NCBI RefSeq assembly: GCF_029428875.1
Contig: NZ_JAJSOO010000001.1
Location: 1,922,001 to 1,986,000 of the forward strand
DNA: 64,000 nt
DNA from: Streptomyces sp. JH34
Lineage (GTDB): Bacteria; Actinomycetota; Actinomycetes; Streptomycetales; Streptomycetaceae
Reading direction: 5' to 3'
Positions 27,113-35,977 of this stretch are shown here, in pieces (the stretch's first letter is position 1; every line of letters begins with the position of its first letter). The notes under the pieces were generated by a model. The model was not told the origin of the DNA and made no database searches. It saw only the letters and a program-made list of their open reading frames with translations. The translations under genes were made by a program, and so were the position numbers.

Positions 27113-29482
27113 TCAGCCGTCCAGCGTGACCAGGAGCGGGGGCGCGTGCTCGCCCTCCACCGTCGTCAGCGAGAGGACCGCGTGCCCGGGGGGCACCTGG
27201 TACGCGAGTTCCGAGGCGGACCAGCGTTCCCGCTCGACCCGCCGCACGGTCACGGCGTCCCTGGTCACTGCCTTGCCGGTGACGAGTTTGCGCAGGCCGT
27301 GCAGGGCGCGGGTGAACGGCTGGTCCGCGAAGACCGCGTGCTGGGCGACCTCGCGGGTCTCCACCCACTCCTTGCCCCAGACCTCGGCGAAGCGTTTGCC
27401 GTCCCAGGTGGTGACCCCGCTGAAGGCCATGCAGCAGCCGACCGCGCCGAGCAGCGCGGTGTGCAGCCCTTCGGGGACGTCGTCGACCGTCCGCAGTGTG
27501 AGGAGCGCTCCGGCGTTGACCGACCGCAGGCGCCTGATGCCCCGGACGGTCTCGGCGGTGACGGTGTGCGTGGCGTCGTCCAGGACCAGGCAGACGAAGA
27601 GGGCCCGGTCGGTCCTGGCGGCCGTGATCGCGGTGAACTGGGCGAGGACGAGCCGGGTGAGCAGCCGCGACGCCTCGGCGTGCGCCCGCTCGGGGAGGTC
27701 GATCCGCACCCGGAGCGGCAGGTGTTCGAGGGAGCGCAGGGAGAACGGCCGGGCCTGCTCCCCGGTGGCGAAGAACGGCGCGAACGCGGGGCGGTCGAGC
27801 AGCGCGATACGGTCGGCGAGCACCGGCCCGGGGTCCCCCGCCCCGCCCTTCTGGCGGGTGCGGGCCTCCAGCTCGCGCAGCATGGCCTGGTGGCCGCCCG
27901 CGCCGAGGGCCTCCCGGAGCGCGTCGATCGCGGCGGCGTCGCCGTCGAGGAGTTCGCGGAGCGCCGGCACCCCGGGGAAGTGTCCGTGGACGGCCCGGTA
28001 GGGGCCGAGCAACTGGGCCAGGAGGGTGGCCGCGCGCCTGCTGTCCAGGTGGGTCACATCGCCGACGAGCCCCTCCGCGAGTACACCCGCGGCCTCGTCG
28101 GGGTCGGTCGTACCGCCGTAGAGGTCGAAGTCGTGCACGGAGGCGGGGTCGCCGATCCGCACCACGACGTCGAACGCGTCGTCCGGGCCGAGCTCGCCCC
28201 CGGCGCCGCCGACGGCGAGCACCGCGGCCCGGCCCGCGAGTGCCTGCAGGGCGAGCGACTCGACGACCGGCCGCACCAGCCGGGCGGACTTGCCCGCTCC
28301 GGGCGGGCCGACCGCGAGCAGCGACGTGCCCAGCAGCGCGGGTTCCAGGGCGACACCCGAACCGCGTCGGGCGTACGGGTTGTGCGGGTCCTCCGTGCAG
28401 CTGCCGATGCGGACCTGCCCGGTGAGCAGGTCGTGCCGGACGGTGCGGTGCGGCAGGTCCCGGGCACCGGAGGGGTGGAGGGCGGCGGCTCCGCCGGCGC
28501 GCAGGACGGCCTCGGTGAGCGCGGTGAGGCGCTCGGGGTGGCCGCGTCCCACGCTCCAGGCGTGGCGCAGGCGCGCGACGTCGACGTCGTTCATCCGGCC
28601 GGTGCGCACCTCGGCGGTGAGAGCCTCGGCGGCGTCCCTCATGCCCGCCTCGCGGAGCTCCGGCCACTGCTCGGGGGTGGGGGCGTCCGGCGGCCCGGCA
28701 GGTACCCCGGGAGGGGTGGCTGCGTCCTTGCCGCGCCGGGCGGCGATCATTCCGCGCCACCGGCCGAGGCGGGCGAACGGCCAGAGCACGCCCAGGGCGA
28801 TCAGGGCGTAGACCACGTTGACGACGGTCTGGCTCTGGTAGATCTCGCCGCCCGCGACCGAGGCGACGAGGATCAGTACCGGCCTGACCAGCGGCACCGC
28901 GTCCTTCCACACCAGGAGCTCGGCCAGGGCTCCTCCGGCGGCCGTGGCCAGCCCGAGGAAGGGCTGCCCCCGGCCGGCGACGTGGCGCCGGAAGATCTCG
29001 GACCAGTTGCCGAGGCGCCCGCAGCCGTAGACCAGGAGCCCGAAGAGGACGGCCTCGTAGACGGTGAGGGCGTCGGCGCCCTCGATCGTCCGGGGCCCGC
29101 CGAACGTACCGGCGTACCACCAGTCGCCGGGGGTGAAGAGCTTCAGCGGGACGAGTCGGTAGGGGATGTAGCCGTTGCGCCAGAGGGACCACAGGAGCAG
29201 TCCGCTGAGTACGGAGATGAGCACCCCGACCAGCAGCGAGCGGTCGGACACCCCCTCGGGCTCCTCGGGCGGGCGCGGGACGTGGCCGTAACGCCAGACG
29301 CCCGGTTCCCGCACGGGGCGCGGGGTCCGCAGCCATTCCTCGACCCCGGGGGCCCCCGGGGCGGGACGCCCGGGGCGCGGCGCGTAGGTGGGAGGCGGAG
29401 GCGCCGCGGGTGGTGGCCCGGCGGGACGGGGCACCCGTTCCGCGCCCGTGCCCCGTGCGTCGTACGTGCCTTCGGTGTCCAT
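27113..29482 (-). CDS. Membrane-anchored P-loop (ATP/GTP-binding) protein of unknown function
   Basis: 789-residue protein. The first 75 residues are a Pro-rich cytoplasmic tail; four or five hydrophobic helices follow to about residue 245 (SLLVGVLISVLSGLLLW first). The C-terminal half has a Walker A motif AVGPPGAGKSARLV near residue 400 and a likely Walker B strand LFVCLVLDDATH near 645. The layout, N-terminal helices followed by a soluble ATPase with a Walker A of this kind, recalls VirD4/TraG coupling ATPases, but no relaxase or transfer gene is nearby. It is known to me only as a conserved Streptomyces protein beside gabT. Function not assigned. Confidence 0.7.
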   Translation of the reverse strand: MDTEGTYDARGTGAERVPRPAGPPPAAPPPPTYAPRPGRPAPGAPGVEEWLRTPRPVREPGVWRYGHVPRPPEEPEGVSDRSLLVGVLISVLSGLLLWSLWRNGYIPYRLVPLKLFTPGDWWYAGTFGGPRTIEGADALTVYEAVLFGLLVYGCGRLGNWSEIFRRHVAGRGQPFLGLATAAGGALAELLVWKDAVPLVRPVLILVASVAGGEIYQSQTVVNVVYALIALGVLWPFARLGRWRGMIAARRGKDAATPPGVPAGPPDAPTPEQWPELREAGMRDAAEALTAEVRTGRMNDVDVARLRHAWSVGRGHPERLTALTEAVLRAGGAAALHPSGARDLPHRTVRHDLLTGQVRIGSCTEDPHNPYARRGSGVALEPALLGTSLLAVGPPGAGKSARLVRPVVESLALQALAGRAAVLAVGGAGGELGPDDAFDVVVRIGDPASVHDFDLYGGTTDPDEAAGVLAEGLVGDVTHLDSRRAATLLAQLLGPYRAVHGHFPGVPALRELLDGDAAAIDALREALGAGGHQAMLRELEARTRQKGGAGDPGPVLADRIALLDRPAFAPFFATGEQARPFSLRSLEHLPLRVRIDLPERAHAEASRLLTRLVLAQFTAITAARTDRALFVCLVLDDATHTVTAETVRGIRRLRSVNAGALLTLRTVDDVPEGLHTALLGAVGCCMAFSGVTTWDGKRFAEVWGKEWVETREVAQHAVFADQPFTRALHGLRKLVTGKAVTRDAVTVRRVERERWSASELAYQVPPGHAVLSLTTVEGEHAPPLLVTLDG

Positions 29483-29738
29483 GAACCGCTGCCCCCTGAC
29501 CAGCCAGGTCCGTCTTCTGCACCGGCCAATCTAGTGCCCGGGCAGCGGGAGTTCAGCCATGCGGCCGTACGGCCCGGCGGAGTCCGGGCGGACGGGTGCT
29601 CCCGCGGCCCCACCGGGGCATCTGTCCGTGGCGGACAAGGACACGCTCCCACCACTCCCGATCGGAGCATGACCACTGCCCGCACCCGCCCCTAGCCTGC
29701 AGAAACAGAAGCGTCCGAAACACCCCCAGGAGCCCCGC

Positions 29739-31079
29739 ATGTCCGACATCCCGCAGGAGCGCCGCGTCGTCACCGCCATCCCCGGCCCGAAGTCGGCGGA
29801 ACTGCAGGCCCGCCGTGTCGCGGCGGTCGCCGCCGGTGTGGGCTCCACGCTGCCGGTCTTCACCGCCCGGGCGGGCGGCGGAATCATCGAGGACGTGGAC
29901 GGCAACCGGCTGATCGACTTCGGTTCCGGCATCGCCGTGACCTCGGTGGGCGCCTCCGCCGAGGCGGTCGTACGCCGGGCCTCGGCGCAGCTCGCCGACT
30001 TCACCCACACCTGTTTCATGGTCACGCCGTACGAGGGCTACGTCGAGGTCTGCGAGCAGCTCGCCGAGCTGACGCCGGGCGACCACGCCAAGAAGTCCGC
30101 GCTGTTCAACTCGGGTGCCGAGGCCGTCGAGAACGCCGTGAAGATCGCCCGTGCCTGGACGAAGCGCACCGCGGTGGTCGTGTTCGACCACGGCTACCAC
30201 GGCCGCACCAACCTCACGATGGCGCTGACGGCGAAGAACATGCCGTACAAGCAGGGCTTCGGTCCGTTCGCGCCCGAGGTGTACCGGGTGCCGGTGGCGT
30301 ACGGCTACCGCTGGCCTACCGGTCCCGAGAACGCCGGCGCCGAGGCGTCCGCGCAGGCCATCGACGAGATCACCAAGCAGATCGGCGCCGACAACGTCGC
30401 CGCGATCATCATCGAGCCGGTCCTCGGCGAGGGCGGCTTCATCGAGCCGGCCAAGGGCTTCCTCCCGGCGATCGCGCGGTTCGCGAAGGACAACGGCATC
30501 GTCTTCGTCGCGGACGAGATCCAGTCCGGCTTCTGCCGCACCGGCCAGTGGTTCGCCTGTGAGGACGAGGGCATCGTGCCCGACCTGATCACCACGGCCA
30601 AGGGCATCGCGGGCGGCCTCCCGCTCTCCGCGGTGACGGGCCGCGCCGAGATCATGGACGCCGCCCACGCCGGCGGCCTGGGCGGCACCTACGGAGGCAA
30701 CCCGGTGGCCTGCGCGGGTGCGCTCGGCGCCATCGAGACGATGCGCGAGCTGGACCTGAACGGGAAGGCCAGGCGGATCGAGGAGGTCATGAAGGGCCGC
30801 CTCGCCGAGATGCGGTCGAAGCTCCCGAACGGCGACATCATCGGGGACATCCGCGGGCGCGGTGCCATGATCGCGATCGAGCTGGTGAAGTCCGGCTCCA
30901 AGGAGCCCGACGCGGCCGCCGCGGGGGCACTGGCCAAGGCCTGCCACGCCGAGGGCCTGCTGGTGCTGACCTGCGGCACGTACGGCAACGTCCTGCGTTT
31001 CCTGCCGCCGCTCGTCATCGGCGAGGACCTGCTGAACGAGGGCCTGGACATCCTCGAGCAGGCGTTCGCGCGCCTCTGA
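29739..31079 (+). CDS. gabT: 4-aminobutyrate--2-oxoglutarate transaminase
   Basis: PLP-dependent class III aminotransferase that converts GABA and 2-oxoglutarate to succinic semialdehyde and glutamate. The 446-residue product has the PLP lysine K288 in TTAKGIAGGLPLSA, the phosphate-binding NSGAEAVENA and the aspartate in FVADEIQSGF. It starts at ATG 29739 behind AGGAG. It is alone on the plus strand and ends in a strong terminator. With the putrescine uptake and oxidation genes downstream it supplies the last transamination of putrescine degradation. Confidence 0.94.
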   Translation: MSDIPQERRVVTAIPGPKSAELQARRVAAVAAGVGSTLPVFTARAGGGIIEDVDGNRLIDFGSGIAVTSVGASAEAVVRRASAQLADFTHTCFMVTPYEGYVEVCEQLAELTPGDHAKKSALFNSGAEAVENAVKIARAWTKRTAVVVFDHGYHGRTNLTMALTAKNMPYKQGFGPFAPEVYRVPVAYGYRWPTGPENAGAEASAQAIDEITKQIGADNVAAIIIEPVLGEGGFIEPAKGFLPAIARFAKDNGIVFVADEIQSGFCRTGQWFACEDEGIVPDLITTAKGIAGGLPLSAVTGRAEIMDAAHAGGLGGTYGGNPVACAGALGAIETMRELDLNGKARRIEEVMKGRLAEMRSKLPNGDIIGDIRGRGAMIAIELVKSGSKEPDAAAAGALAKACHAEGLLVLTCGTYGNVLRFLPPLVIGEDLLNEGLDILEQAFARL

Positions 31080-31090
31080 CGCGTGCGAAT

Positions 31091-31140
31091 CACCGGGGCT
31101 CCCGGCACCGCCCCACGGGGCGTTCCCCGGCGCCCCGGTG
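31091..31140 (+). terminator. Terminator after gabT
   Basis: CACCGGGGC (31091-31099) pairs with GCCCCGGTG (31132-31140), enclosing a smaller GC hairpin around 31109-31122. Confidence 0.65.
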
Positions 31141-31228
31141 AGGGCGTGTGAAGAAGGTGTGCGGGGGCGATGGCGGGATACCGTTGTCACTTCCGGTGCC
31201 CGCTTCCTCTGACGTACGGTTTTCCCAG

Positions 31229-32026
31229 ATGAGAGAAACACCTCGTCCGCAGGCGACTGCGGGTGATGCCGGTCCGGGGCTCCCCCAGCACCGTACCGGC
31301 CGTGCCATCGCGCACACCGCTGGAGCTTCGGGCTCCGGGACTCCTCACCGATCGGATGGCCGCCCGCCCCACACCCCCCGGGGCGCGCGGCAACCCGATC
31401 CGACCGGCCACCGCGGAACAATCCCCCCTGTTCCCCGGTGGCCGGTTCTTCTCGTGTCGGCGGCGGTCGCGCTGCCGGTGCTCCTGGTCCTGATCACCTG
31501 GCAGGTGCTGGCCGACGGCCCGCTGCTGGGTCCCGACGAGCGCCTCGGCCTGGAACTGGCGGGGCGCGGCCCCGCCGGCCTCACCGATCTGCTCGCCGAC
31601 CTCGGCAACACGCTGGTCGCCGTTCCCGTGCTGGCGTGCGCGGTCCTCGTCGCCTGGTTCCGGCGTGCCCGGCGGGCCGCGCTGTACGCGGTCCTGACCA
31701 TGGCCGCCGTCCCGGCGCTCGTCGTCCCGCTCAAGCTGTGGACGGACCGTCAGGGTCCGCTGACGGAGGCAACGGGCTACTACCCCTCGGGGCACACGAC
31801 CACGGCGATGGTGGCGTACGGGGCGGCGGCCCTGTTGCTCGCCCCGTATCTGCGGCGGTCATGGGTGACGCTCGTCGCCGCCGTCCTGCTGACGGCGGCG
31901 ACGAGCGTCGGTCTGGTGCTGCGCGGCTACCACTGGCCGCTGGACGTGGTGGCCGGCTGGTGCCTGAGCGGGGTGCTGCTGCTCGCCCTGCGGGCGGTCA
32001 CGACGAGCGGTCAGCCGCCGAAGTAG
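31229..32026 (+). CDS. PAP2-family membrane phosphatase
   Basis: 265-residue membrane protein with the three phosphatidic-acid-phosphatase signatures in order: KLWTDRQGP, PSGHTTT and RGYHWPLDVVAGW, which carry the catalytic histidines. Five or six transmembrane helices follow a roughly 70-residue Pro/Thr-rich N-terminal tail. Likely substrates are lipid phosphates or undecaprenyl diphosphate. The start is uncertain: an in-frame GTG at 31148 also exists, and neither has a clear ribosome-binding site. The last 16 bp overlap the 3' end of the convergent chitinase gene. Confidence 0.85.
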   Translation: MRETPRPQATAGDAGPGLPQHRTGRAIAHTAGASGSGTPHRSDGRPPHTPRGARQPDPTGHRGTIPPVPRWPVLLVSAAVALPVLLVLITWQVLADGPLLGPDERLGLELAGRGPAGLTDLLADLGNTLVAVPVLACAVLVAWFRRARRAALYAVLTMAAVPALVVPLKLWTDRQGPLTEATGYYPSGHTTTAMVAYGAAALLLAPYLRRSWVTLVAAVLLTAATSVGLVLRGYHWPLDVVAGWCLSGVLLLALRAVTTSGQPPK

Positions 32027-33846
32027 GCGTCGAAGTTCTTCGAGAACTCCCAGTTGGCGAAGCGGTCCCAGTTGATCGACCAGGTCATCAGCCCGCGCAG
32101 CCCGGACCAGGTGCCGTGGGTCCGGTAGGTGCCGCAGTCACTCTTCCTGGTCAGGCAGTCGAGCGCCTTGGTGACCTCTGCGGGCGAGGTGTGGCCGTTG
32201 CCGGCCTGGGTGGACGCCGGGAGGCCGAAGGCCACCTGCTCGGGGCGCAGCGCGGGGAAGACCTTGGCCTGGTCGCCCGCGACGGGGAAGCCGGTGAGCA
32301 GCATGTCCGTCATGGCGATGTGGAAGTCGGCGCCGCCCATGGAGTGGTACTGGTTGTCCAGACCCATGACCGGGCCCGAGTTGTAGTCCTGGACGTGCAG
32401 CAGGGTGAGGTCGTCGCGCAGCGCGTGGATGACGGGCAGATAGGCGCCCGCACGCGGGTCCTGGCCGCCCCAGGGGCCCGAGCCGTAGTACTGGTGGCCG
32501 AGCTGCACGAAGAAGGTCTCGGGGGCCATGGTGAGGACGAAGCCGGCCCCGTACCTGGCCTTGAGGGTCTTCACCGCGGAGATCAGGTTGACGATGACGG
32601 GGGTCGTCGGGCTGCGGAAGTCGGTGTCGCCTGTCGCGAGTGACAGCGAGTGGCCCTCGAAGTCGATGTCCAGGCCGTCGAGGCCGTAGGTGTCGATGAT
32701 CTTGCTGACGGAGCTGACGAAGGCGTCGCGGGCAGCGGTCGAGGCGAGCTGCACCTGTCCGTTCTGGCCGCCGATCGAGATCAGCACCTTCTTCCCGGCT
32801 GCCTGCTTGGCCTTGATGGCGGCCTTGAACTCGGCTTCGCTCTCCACGTTCGGGCATTCGGTGACAGGACAGAGCGAGAAGCGGATGTCGCCCGAGGTGA
32901 CGGACGTCGGCTCACCGAAGGCGAGGTCGATGACGTCCCACGAGTCCGGCACGTCGGCCATCCGCGTGTAGCCGGAGCCGTTGGCGAAGCTGGAGTGGAG
33001 GTAGCCCACGAGGGCGTGGGCCGGGAGTCCGCCGTCACCGCCTCCCCCGCCCGTGGCCGTGGTGGCGCTCACGGCCGCCGATTTCGCCGACTCACCGGCG
33101 GCGTTCACCGCGGAGACCTGGAAGCTGTACGCGGACGAGGCGGCCAGCCCCGTCACGGTGGCGGAGGTGCCGGTGGTGTCGAGGACCTTCGTACCACCGC
33201 GGTAGACGCGGTAGCCGGTGGCTCCGGCGGACGCGGTCCAGGACAGCGGGACGGCCGACGCGGTGGCCGTGCCCGCCCGCAGGCCGGTGGGCGCCGCGGG
33301 CACGGCGACCGGGTCGCCGCCGGGGCCGGTCAGGGTGAGGTCGTCGGCGTAGTAGGCGGGGGTGCCGTACCAGCCGTGCGTGTAGACCGTCACCGACGTG
33401 GTCGCGGGACCGGTCCTGAAGGTGGTGGTGAGCTGCTGGTACGCACCGGCGGACTGGGTCCAGGTGGAGACGTCGGTGGTGCCGGTGCCCGATGCCCCCA
33501 GGTAGACGTAGCTTCCCCGCACCCACGCGGCCAGCGTGTAGGCGGAGTCGGGCTTCACCGTCACCGTCTGGGAGCACCGGGCGTTGTCGCTGCCCGCCGG
33601 TGTCGCCTTCAGCGCCGAGGTCCCGCCGTGCACGGGGGTGCTGACCGCCGTGCCGCTGCCGCCGGTGCAGCTCCAGCCGTCCAGTCCCGCCTCGAAGCCG
33701 CCGTTGCGCGCCAGATCGACGTCGGCCGCTCCGGCGGCGGGCGCCGTCGCGACCAGGGCACCGGCCGTGAGCAGGGCGGCCGAGAAGGCGGCCAGAAGTC
33801 CGGAGAGACGGGCGGGTGGTCCGGTGCGGGATCCGGTGCGTTCCAC
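32011..33846 (-). CDS. Secreted GH18 chitinase with carbohydrate-binding and FnIII domains
   Basis: 611-residue secreted enzyme that hydrolyses chitin. A signal peptide ends after about residue 40 (TAPAAGA); then come a jelly-roll carbohydrate-binding module (about 42-175, with NGGFEAGLDGW), a fibronectin type III domain (about 184-265), a Gly-rich linker, and the GH18 barrel from about 276. The catalytic motif DGLDIDFE (390-397) has D390, D393, D395 and the acid E397, with SIGGQNG as the other barrel signature. The start is GTG 33846, with GGAGG seven bases upstream; the upstream in-frame ATG would spoil the signal peptide. A DasR-like operator lies in the promoter. Confidence 0.95.
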   Translation of the reverse strand: MERTGSRTGPPARLSGLLAAFSAALLTAGALVATAPAAGAADVDLARNGGFEAGLDGWSCTGGSGTAVSTPVHGGTSALKATPAGSDNARCSQTVTVKPDSAYTLAAWVRGSYVYLGASGTGTTDVSTWTQSAGAYQQLTTTFRTGPATTSVTVYTHGWYGTPAYYADDLTLTGPGGDPVAVPAAPTGLRAGTATASAVPLSWTASAGATGYRVYRGGTKVLDTTGTSATVTGLAASSAYSFQVSAVNAAGESAKSAAVSATTATGGGGGDGGLPAHALVGYLHSSFANGSGYTRMADVPDSWDVIDLAFGEPTSVTSGDIRFSLCPVTECPNVESEAEFKAAIKAKQAAGKKVLISIGGQNGQVQLASTAARDAFVSSVSKIIDTYGLDGLDIDFEGHSLSLATGDTDFRSPTTPVIVNLISAVKTLKARYGAGFVLTMAPETFFVQLGHQYYGSGPWGGQDPRAGAYLPVIHALRDDLTLLHVQDYNSGPVMGLDNQYHSMGGADFHIAMTDMLLTGFPVAGDQAKVFPALRPEQVAFGLPASTQAGNGHTSPAEVTKALDCLTRKSDCGTYRTHGTWSGLRGLMTWSINWDRFANWEFSKNFDAYFGG

Positions 33847-33886
33847 AACAGCCTCCGTGCGGGGGGTGATTGAGTGGTTGGCGCAC

Positions 33887-33915
33887 AACATGGTCCAGAC
33901 CAATCGGGTTGTCAA
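33887..33915 (-). promoter_or_regulatory. Chitinase promoter overlapped by a DasR-type operator (dre-like)
   Basis: On the minus strand, TTGACA (33915-33910) is a consensus -35 element, followed after 17 bp by CATGTT (33892-33887) as the likely -10. Between them, overlapping the -10, is the palindrome TGGTCCAGACCA (33891-33902), matching the TGGTCTAGACCA core recognised by the GlcNAc-responsive repressor DasR in Streptomyces. The chitinase start codon is 41 bp downstream of the -10. Confidence 0.8.
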
Positions 33916-33932
33916 GACCTCTGGCGGTGCCC

Positions 33933-34391
33933 TCACCCGCCACCGCGCTCACCGCGGGCCGCGGCGGCCTCGTGCAGGGCGAGTTCGAGGAGACCCGCGT
34001 CGGTGAGCGTGCCCGAGCCGTCCGGCGGGATCAGCCAGCGCACACCGCCCACGGTGCTCCCCGGCCGAGGGACGACGACCCACGCCCCCGCGCCGATCCC
34101 GCGGATTCCTGTCCCGAGCCAGCGGGAGGCCGTCCCGGGCGGGACCAGGAAGCCCATCCGGGACTCCCCGAAGTCCGCGAGGACGGGGCCCGGCCTGTCG
34201 AGGAGCCGGGTGAGCACGTCGAGCGTCGGATAGCCCAGTTCCCCGGGGACGATCAGCACGTCCCAGCGCTTCCCGGCGGGAAGGAGCGCCATCCCCAGGG
34301 GGTTGCGTGCCCACTCCCCCCGGACGGCGCCCGGATCCGGTGCCACCGATGCGAGCCATGCGACCGCGGCCTTCGTCCCCGTGCCGGCCAT
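33933..34391 (-). CDS. Conserved protein of unknown function (weak prim-pol-like resemblance)
   Basis: 152-residue soluble protein starting at ATG 34391, with GGAGG seven bases upstream. It contains RNPLGMALLPAGKRWDVLIV and VPPGTASRW, which faintly recall the N-terminal segment of bifunctional primase-polymerase domain proteins, but no catalytic acidic pair is evident. No signal peptide or membrane segment. It follows the oxidoreductase gene on the same strand beyond a large hairpin, so it may be a read-through tail of the polyamine operon. Function not assigned. Confidence 0.6.
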   Translation of the reverse strand: MAGTGTKAAVAWLASVAPDPGAVRGEWARNPLGMALLPAGKRWDVLIVPGELGYPTLDVLTRLLDRPGPVLADFGESRMGFLVPPGTASRWLGTGIRGIGAGAWVVVPRPGSTVGGVRWLIPPDGSGTLTDAGLLELALHEAAAARGERGGG

Positions 34392-34400
34392 GGACTGCCT

Positions 34401-34457
34401 CCCTCTCCCCGTGGGCACCGGCAGGATCCTGCCGGTGCGTTCACGGGGGGAGAGAGG
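34401..34457 (-). terminator. Large hairpin around a perfect 24-bp palindrome
   Basis: GCACCGGCAGGATCCTGCCGGTGC (34415-34438 region) is a perfect 24-nt palindrome, and flanking CTCTCCCC and GGGGAGAG extend the stem. It lies between the oxidoreductase stop (34541) and the next start (34391), with the latter's ribosome-binding site at its edge; it could be a terminator, or could mask that site. Confidence 0.6.
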
Positions 34458-34540
34458 GCCGGAGCCGGATCGTGACGCGGGTTCGGCCGGGTGGCGGAAG
34501 TGAGGTGGGTCACCCCCCTGGCCGGCCGGACCGCCCGGCC

Positions 34541-35956
34541 TCAGCTGTCGAAGCCCAGCCCCAGCCGGTCCATGGTCCGCAGCCACAGGTCGCGGCGCCC
34601 GCCATGGCTGTCCGCCCGCGCGAGGGACCGCTTGGTGAGCTCGATCCCCGCCCAGGCGAAGGGTTCGGGCGGGAAGGGCATCGGCTTCGAGCGCACCATG
34701 CCGAGCGCGGTCCGCTCGGTCTCCGCGCCCGACAGCAGGTCGAGCATGACCTCCGCGCCGAAGCGCGTGGCTCCGACGCCGAGGCCGGTGTATCCGGCGG
34801 CGTACGCGACCCTGCCGCGATGGGCGGTGCCGAAGAACGCGGAGAAACGGGAGCACGTGTCGATCGCACCGCCCCACGCATGGCTGAAACGCACACCGGA
34901 CAGCTGGGGAAAGCACTCGAAGAACTGTCCGGCGAGTTTCAGGAAGGTCTCCGGGCGCTGGTCCAGCGCGGAGTTCAGCCGGCCGCCGTACGGATACACG
35001 GCGTCGTATCCGCCCCACAGGATCCGGTTGTCCGCGGAGAGCCGGAAATAGTGGAACTGATTGGCGCTGTCCCCCAGCCCCCGCCGGTTGCGCCAGCCGA
35101 CCGAGGCCAGCTGACCGGCGCTCAGCGGCTCCGTCATCAGCGCGTAGTCGTACACCGGGACCGTGTACGGGCGCACCCGCTTCACCAGTGACGGGAAGAT
35201 GTTCGTGCCGAGAGCGACGTCGCGGGCGAACACCCTGCCATAAGGGGTGCGCACCGCCATGCCCGCGCCGGACCGGACGAGTTCGAGACCGGGGGTGTGC
35301 TCGAAGATCCGCACGCCGAGACCGAGGCAGGCCTCCTTCAGCCCCCAGGCGAGCTTCGCGGGATGCAGCATGGCGACGCCCCGCCGGTCCAGCAGGCCGC
35401 CGAGGAACGTCGGCGAGTCCACCTCGGCCCGCACCTGGTCCCGGTCCAGGAATTCGAATCCGCCGAGGCCGAGCTCCTCGGTCCTGCTGTGCCATTCCCG
35501 CAGCTCCTCGAGCTGGTGGGGCTGTGTCGCGACGTCGATCTCACCGGTGCGTTCGAATTCGCAGCCGATGGAGTGGCGGGTGACGGTCTCCTCGATGGCG
35601 TCGAGGTTCCGCGCACCCAGCGCCTCCAGCTTCCCGATCTCCTGCGGCCAGCGCTCCAGACCGTTGGCCAGGCCATGGGTCAGCGAGGCGGCACAGAATC
35701 CGCCGTTGCGGCCCGAGGCCGCCCAGCCCACCTCGTCGCCCTCGATGAGGGCGACGTCGCGCCCGGGGTCCCGTTCCTTGGCGATCAACGCGGTCCACAG
35801 TCCGCTGTAACCGCCGCCGACGACCAGCAGGTCGCAGCGTTCGTCGCCGGTCAGCGCGGGCCGGGCCGCCGGCCTTCCCGGGTCGTCGAGCCAGTAGGAC
35901 AGGGGACGCGCGTCCGAGAGTGATCGTGCGGCCTTACGCATGGCGTCCGGGGCCAT
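34541..35956 (-). CDS. FAD-dependent amine oxidoreductase (gamma-glutamylputrescine oxidase-like, PuuB/DadA family)
   Basis: 471-residue flavoprotein of the DAO family with the dinucleotide motif VVGGGYSGLWTAL (45-57) and the second signature GWAASGRNGGFC. PuuB-type enzymes oxidise gamma-glutamylputrescine to the aldehyde with hydrogen peroxide release. The assignment to polyamine oxidation rests on family plus position: it starts 21 bp after the potC stop in a putrescine-transporter operon with an aldehyde dehydrogenase at its head. ATG 35956 is used; AAGGAG lies nine bases upstream. Other amines or D-amino acids remain possible substrates. Confidence 0.82.
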   Translation of the reverse strand: MAPDAMRKAARSLSDARPLSYWLDDPGRPAARPALTGDERCDLLVVGGGYSGLWTALIAKERDPGRDVALIEGDEVGWAASGRNGGFCAASLTHGLANGLERWPQEIGKLEALGARNLDAIEETVTRHSIGCEFERTGEIDVATQPHQLEELREWHSRTEELGLGGFEFLDRDQVRAEVDSPTFLGGLLDRRGVAMLHPAKLAWGLKEACLGLGVRIFEHTPGLELVRSGAGMAVRTPYGRVFARDVALGTNIFPSLVKRVRPYTVPVYDYALMTEPLSAGQLASVGWRNRRGLGDSANQFHYFRLSADNRILWGGYDAVYPYGGRLNSALDQRPETFLKLAGQFFECFPQLSGVRFSHAWGGAIDTCSRFSAFFGTAHRGRVAYAAGYTGLGVGATRFGAEVMLDLLSGAETERTALGMVRSKPMPFPPEPFAWAGIELTKRSLARADSHGGRRDLWLRTMDRLGLGFDS

Positions 35957-35977
35957 GGCTTCCAACTCCTTCGGGTT

